8,435 bases of DNA from W11650 sp963550755 (lineage in GTDB: Bacteria; Bacillota; Clostridia; Lachnospirales; Vallitaleaceae): the NCBI GenBank assembly GCA_963550755.1, contig CAUVDV010000096.1, positions 1 to 8,435 of the forward strand. Reading direction: 5' to 3'. The stretch's first letter is position 1. Each line of letters starts with the position of its first letter. Shown here piece after piece: positions 6,367-8,435 of this stretch. A program made the position numbers and the translations under genes. The notes under the pieces are model-generated. The model was not told the DNA's origin and searched no databases. It saw only the letters and a program-made list of their open reading frames with translations.

Positions 6367-6669
6367 ATGGCACTTGCAAAAACAGCAAATGTAAATGTAA
6401 GAATACAAGAAAATATAAAGAAGCAAGCGGAAGATATTCTTGAGATAATAGGTATTCCAAGAGCAACAGCTATAGATATGTTTTACAGACAGATTATATT
6501 AAATAAAGGGCTTCCTTTTTCACTCACAATACCTAAAAATGCACCAATTCTTGAAGATATGAATGAGAAAGATTTTAATATCATGATGGCAAATGGCTAT
6601 TCACAGGCACTTCAAGGTGATTCATATAATATAGACGAGGTATTTGATGAACTGGAGAAAGATTTGTAA
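6367..6669 (+). CDS. RelB/DinJ-family antitoxin
   Basis: This 100-residue protein shows the RelB/DinJ pattern: an N-terminal ribbon-helix-helix dimerisation and DNA-binding domain (about residues 5-50, KTANVNVRIQENIKKQAEDI, then IIGIPRATAIDMFYRQIILNKGLPF), and an acidic C-terminal half that in the family wraps the toxin. It would normally neutralise the RelE/ParE-type toxin and repress the operon. The ATG at 6367 is chosen because AAGGAAGG (6351-6358) lies eight bases upstream; the in-frame GTG at 6358 overlaps that site. Its stop overlaps the toxin start by one base (TAATG). The gene looks intact while its toxin is truncated, so it may now be an orphan antitoxin. It is AT-richer than recQ next door, which suggests transfer. 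Confidence 0.88.
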   Translation: MALAKTANVNVRIQENIKKQAEDILEIIGIPRATAIDMFYRQIILNKGLPFSLTIPKNAPILEDMNEKDFNIMMANGYSQALQGDSYNIDEVFDELEKDL

Positions 6670-6905
6670 TGGATGAATACAGGGTAAAAATTACAAGTCA
6701 AGCAAAGGAACATCTTCATCTTATAAAAAATTACATTTCTTTAGAAATTAAGGAGCCGGAAACAGCAAAGAAAATGTTAGCCTTGTTAAAGGAAAATATG
6801 AAGAAGTTGTCGTTTATGCCATATAGAGTTAAGTGTATGGATGAGCAACCTTGGAGAGAACAAGGGGGCGGCTTTACTTCATTTCTTTCGTTATCGTTTT
6901 ACTGA
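6669..6905 (+). pseudogene. RelE/ParE-family toxin, C-terminally truncated
   Basis: Residues 1 to about 66 follow the RelE/ParE toxin family: DEYRVKITSQAKEHLHLIKNYIS, EPETAKKMLALL and RVKCMDEQPWREQG. Such toxins are usually about 95-105 residues, and the C-terminal third supplies the last core strands and, in ribonuclease members, catalytic residues. Here family sequence stops at about base 6864-6873. The last 12 residues (GGFTSFLSLSFY) are simply the antisense of the convergent lipoprotein gene's end, which the frame overlaps by 32 bases. No remnant of the missing part is seen in other frames nearby. Translation is coupled to the antitoxin by a one-base overlap, and GGAG (6654-6657) lies 11 bases upstream. 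The product is probably non-toxic. Deletion or insertion at the junction is the likely cause. Confidence 0.8.
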
Positions 6906-7659
6906 TTGCGGGTAATGCAATCTTTTCGCTGTCATATTTTATTGCGGAAAGCTTATAGTCTACCGGAATAAAATCGCGAAATGTCCCGTCAGGGTTAGAA
7001 ATCATGGCGCCGGTATATATTTTAACCAGATACCCATAAGAAGAATGACTGCAGTCAATCTCGCTGATATTACCGTCAGAACCTATCGTGATATCCAAAT
7101 AATAAGGGACATATTGGTTAAAATCAATGGAGTAGCTTTTGTGCGTCGCTGCTTGCAGATTTGCTACAGCGGTGCCTTGATGTTCCTTTATCCGGTAGAT
7201 TGTTTTATCTTTTTCCGTTATTTTCTCGATATTTTGCCTATTTTTTAAAATGTCTTTGATACGATTGATTTCTAAATCAACTTTTCCGTCTGTATCCGTC
7301 CAAACCGTTTTGACCCATTGATTGTCCTGCTGACGGATGGAACTGACTTCTTTTCCATAAGTATCGTATGTCAGCGCCGATATGTCTTCGGTTTTTTGAT
7401 TGCTGACCACTTTGGTTTCACTTTGTATTTCGGTCAGATAGTCATCGTCCCGCAAATGATTGATTTTTACCTTGTTGATAACAAATACTTCCCGCTCCGC
7501 TTCTTTTGGATAATAATAATTGTTTTCGACCTGATACTCCCAATTTTTGGTGTTAATAAAATCTTCTATGGCGTTGCTTATTTTGGAATTCTCATTAGTC
7601 CCGCAGGCGGACAGGATAAAAATAAACGATAAAATAAGGATAAGACCATTCCTTTTCAT
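6874..7659 (-). CDS. Putative lipoprotein of unknown function
   Basis: This 261-residue protein begins with a lipoprotein signal: MKRN, a hydrophobic run (about residues 5-16) and the lipobox LSAC, with Cys19 as the lipidation site. It should be anchored to the outer face of the cell membrane. The mature part is rich in charged residues and alternating polar/hydrophobic strands (for example YLTEIQSETKVVS, DKTIYRIKEHQG, YYLDITIGSDGNISEIDC). That suggests a beta-rich fold such as LolA/LprG-like lipoproteins, but I cannot name a family. The ATG at 7659 is set by AGGAGG seven bases upstream; the frame extends 12 codons further without support. Its stop lies within about 10 bases of the toxin truncation point, so it may have arrived by the event that broke the toxin. 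Confidence 0.75.
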   Translation of the reverse strand: MKRNGLILILSFIFILSACGTNENSKISNAIEDFINTKNWEYQVENNYYYPKEAEREVFVINKVKINHLRDDDYLTEIQSETKVVSNQKTEDISALTYDTYGKEVSSIRQQDNQWVKTVWTDTDGKVDLEINRIKDILKNRQNIEKITEKDKTIYRIKEHQGTAVANLQAATHKSYSIDFNQYVPYYLDITIGSDGNISEIDCSHSSYGYLVKIYTGAMISNPDGTFRDFIPVDYKLSAIKYDSEKIALPAISKTITKEMK

Positions 7660-7687
7660 TATGCTACCTCCTTCCTTAATCATAAAG

Positions 7688-7703
7688 GTGTGCAATATAT
7701 TCT
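7688..7703 (+). repeat. 16-bp inverted repeat, left copy
   Basis: GTGTGCAATATATTCT is the exact reverse complement of 8194-8209. The two copies flank the small secreted-protein gene. This copy lies in the upstream region of the lipoprotein gene. CATAAAG directly precedes it (7681-7687) and also occurs at 8189-8195, overlapping the right copy by two bases. Confidence 0.6.
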
Positions 7704-7736
7704 ATTCTTAAAATTTATACTTTTACTAAAAATACA

Positions 7737-7753
7737 AGTGACTTTATGTCACT
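7737..7753 (-). terminator. Weak intrinsic terminator of the small secreted-protein gene
   Basis: On the minus strand AGTGAC and GTCACT form a 6-bp perfect stem with a 5-base loop, followed by TGTATTTTTAG. It begins six bases beyond the stop of the gene that ends at 7760. The stem is short and the T-run is interrupted, so termination may be partial, and read-through into the lipoprotein gene is possible. Confidence 0.45.
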
Positions 7754-7759
7754 ATACTT

Positions 7760-8149
7760 CTATTTATTAGGAATAATTTTATACACATACTTATCATAGT
7801 AATATGAATAATAACCTATTCCAGACGCATTTGGAAGAGCTGGATTGGGAGACCAAAAATGAGTTATATAATCTAACTCAACAGTATAACCCGGAGGAAC
7901 CGTAATAACTTTATACTGCGTCTCAACACAATACCCCGGTACACATTCTGGATGAAAAAATTGTAAACTAGGAACAACCATAGGCCCTAGATACCTTTCT
8001 CTTGTCCAGTCAATTACCTCAAAAGCAGGACCTCTGGTGGATTTTATTACAGCTTTATCTTCCATTGCCGTTAAACTAATATGTAAAAATAAAGATTGAA
8101 CTAATAAAACTGCCAAAACAACGTATGTCAATTTTTTTAAACTCTTCAT
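7760..8149 (-). CDS. Small secreted protein of unknown function
   Basis: The gene encodes 129 residues. The N-terminus is a typical Sec signal peptide: MKSLKK, a hydrophobic core (about residues 8-24) and a likely cleavage after LTA (Ala28), leaving a mature protein of about 100 residues. There is no lipobox and no second membrane segment, so it should be exported. The mature part has just two cysteines, Cys69 and Cys74 (ECVPGYC), which could form a disulfide. Strand-like segments (TQYKVITVPPGYTVELDYI) follow, then a tyrosine-rich end (GYYSYYYDKYVYKI). I recognise no family. The ATG at 8149 follows AGAAGG seven bases upstream. It has its own promoter and is flanked by inverted repeats. Immunity, bacteriocin-like or surface roles are possible, but nothing decides between them. 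Confidence 0.7.
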   Translation of the reverse strand: MKSLKKLTYVVLAVLLVQSLFLHISLTAMEDKAVIKSTRGPAFEVIDWTRERYLGPMVVPSLQFFHPECVPGYCVETQYKVITVPPGYTVELDYITHFWSPNPALPNASGIGYYSYYYDKYVYKIIPNK

Positions 8150-8193
8150 CGTAGTACCTTCTTATTCTTCAATATTATTGCATGAAACCATAA

Positions 8194-8209
8194 AGAATAT
8201 ATTGCACAC
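8194..8209 (-). repeat. 16-bp inverted repeat, right copy
   Basis: AGAATATATTGCACAC on the plus strand is the exact reverse complement of the left copy at 7688-7703, giving a pair with outer ends 522 bases apart. This copy lies in the predicted leader of the small secreted-protein gene. No clear target-site duplication is seen outside the pair. Confidence 0.6.
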
Positions 8210-8229
8210 AATGTATGCTCTATGCTTAT

Positions 8230-8258
8230 AGTTTAATTGCTTTATCTTAAATTGTCAA
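8230..8258 (-). promoter_or_regulatory. Promoter of the small secreted-protein gene
   Basis: On the minus strand a perfect TTGACA (8258-8253) lies 17 bases from TAAACT (8235-8230), a four-of-six match to the -10 consensus. Transcription would begin near 8223, giving a leader of about 74 bases that contains the 16-bp repeat copy. Confidence 0.7.
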
Positions 8259-8297
8259 TAAAATTCCAACATAAATTTTCTAATTTTGCAAATAAAA

Positions 8298-8364
8298 CAA
8301 AATCCATCATAAAAAAGCAGAGAAATTATAAAAAATAGGGGAACTGTGCTTAATATGGATTTTG
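8298..8364. repeat. 10-bp inverted repeat in the non-coding right end
   Basis: CAAAATCCAT (8298-8307) is complementary to ATGGATTTTG (8355-8364). Allowing one bulged base the pairing extends outward through five more A/T pairs. The 47-base spacer makes it a poor terminator. Apart from this, bases 8259-8435 are AT-rich with no gene that I can see on either strand. Confidence 0.45.
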
Positions 8365-8435
8365 CTTTTAAAAACACAAATTCTTGAGTTTCCGCAAAAT
8401 GTAATTTCAAAAAGAATATACTGTTCCGAAGTGCC

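Noticed and set aside
7318..7632. Plus-strand hydrophobic frame antisense to the lipoprotein gene
   Set aside because: It is antisense to a gene with a clear lipobox and ribosome site, and has no start signal of its own.

Overview
The window looks like a chromosomal segment of a Gram-positive, low-to-medium GC bacterium of the class Clostridia. The reasons are strong AGGAGG-type ribosome binding sites, extended -10 promoters, a Gram-positive-type nicotinate phosphoribosyltransferase, a DUF951 protein and a protein resembling the clostridial DUF5721 family. A Lachnospiraceae-like relative is plausible but not proven. No rRNA, tRNA, CRISPR array or transposase is visible.

Two parts differ in composition. 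Positions 1 to about 6240 are GC-richer housekeeping sequence. On the minus strand at the left edge is the 5' part of an isochorismatase-family hydrolase gene with its own promoter. Diverging from it on the plus strand are a 70-residue DUF951 protein and nicotinate phosphoribosyltransferase (pncB, NAD salvage), two bases apart and probably one operon. A stand-alone galactokinase (galK) follows after a 183-bp gap. On the minus strand, facing galK, lie recQ (ATP-dependent 3'-5' DNA helicase with RQC and HRDC domains) and, downstream of it, a DUF5721-like gene. A hairpin lies between the converging galK and DUF5721-like genes.

From about 6240 to 8435 the DNA is visibly AT-richer and looks accessory. 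It starts with a long imperfect palindrome (6240-6274). Next is a RelB/DinJ-type antitoxin gene with a clear promoter and overlapping operator palindrome, then a RelE/ParE-type toxin gene that breaks off after about two thirds of the usual length. The toxin runs into the 3' end of a convergent lipoprotein gene, so the toxin is probably dead. Upstream of the lipoprotein gene is a small gene, also on the minus strand, for a secreted protein of unknown function with two cysteines. It has a good promoter and is flanked by 16-bp inverted repeats. The last 286 bases are non-coding on both strands as far as can be seen.

Functionally the left part is a set of unrelated core metabolism and repair genes. 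The right part is a small acquired and partly decayed island. I see no complete new multi-gene system. The best leads are the toxin junction, the inverted-repeat-flanked secreted protein and the palindrome at the composition boundary.
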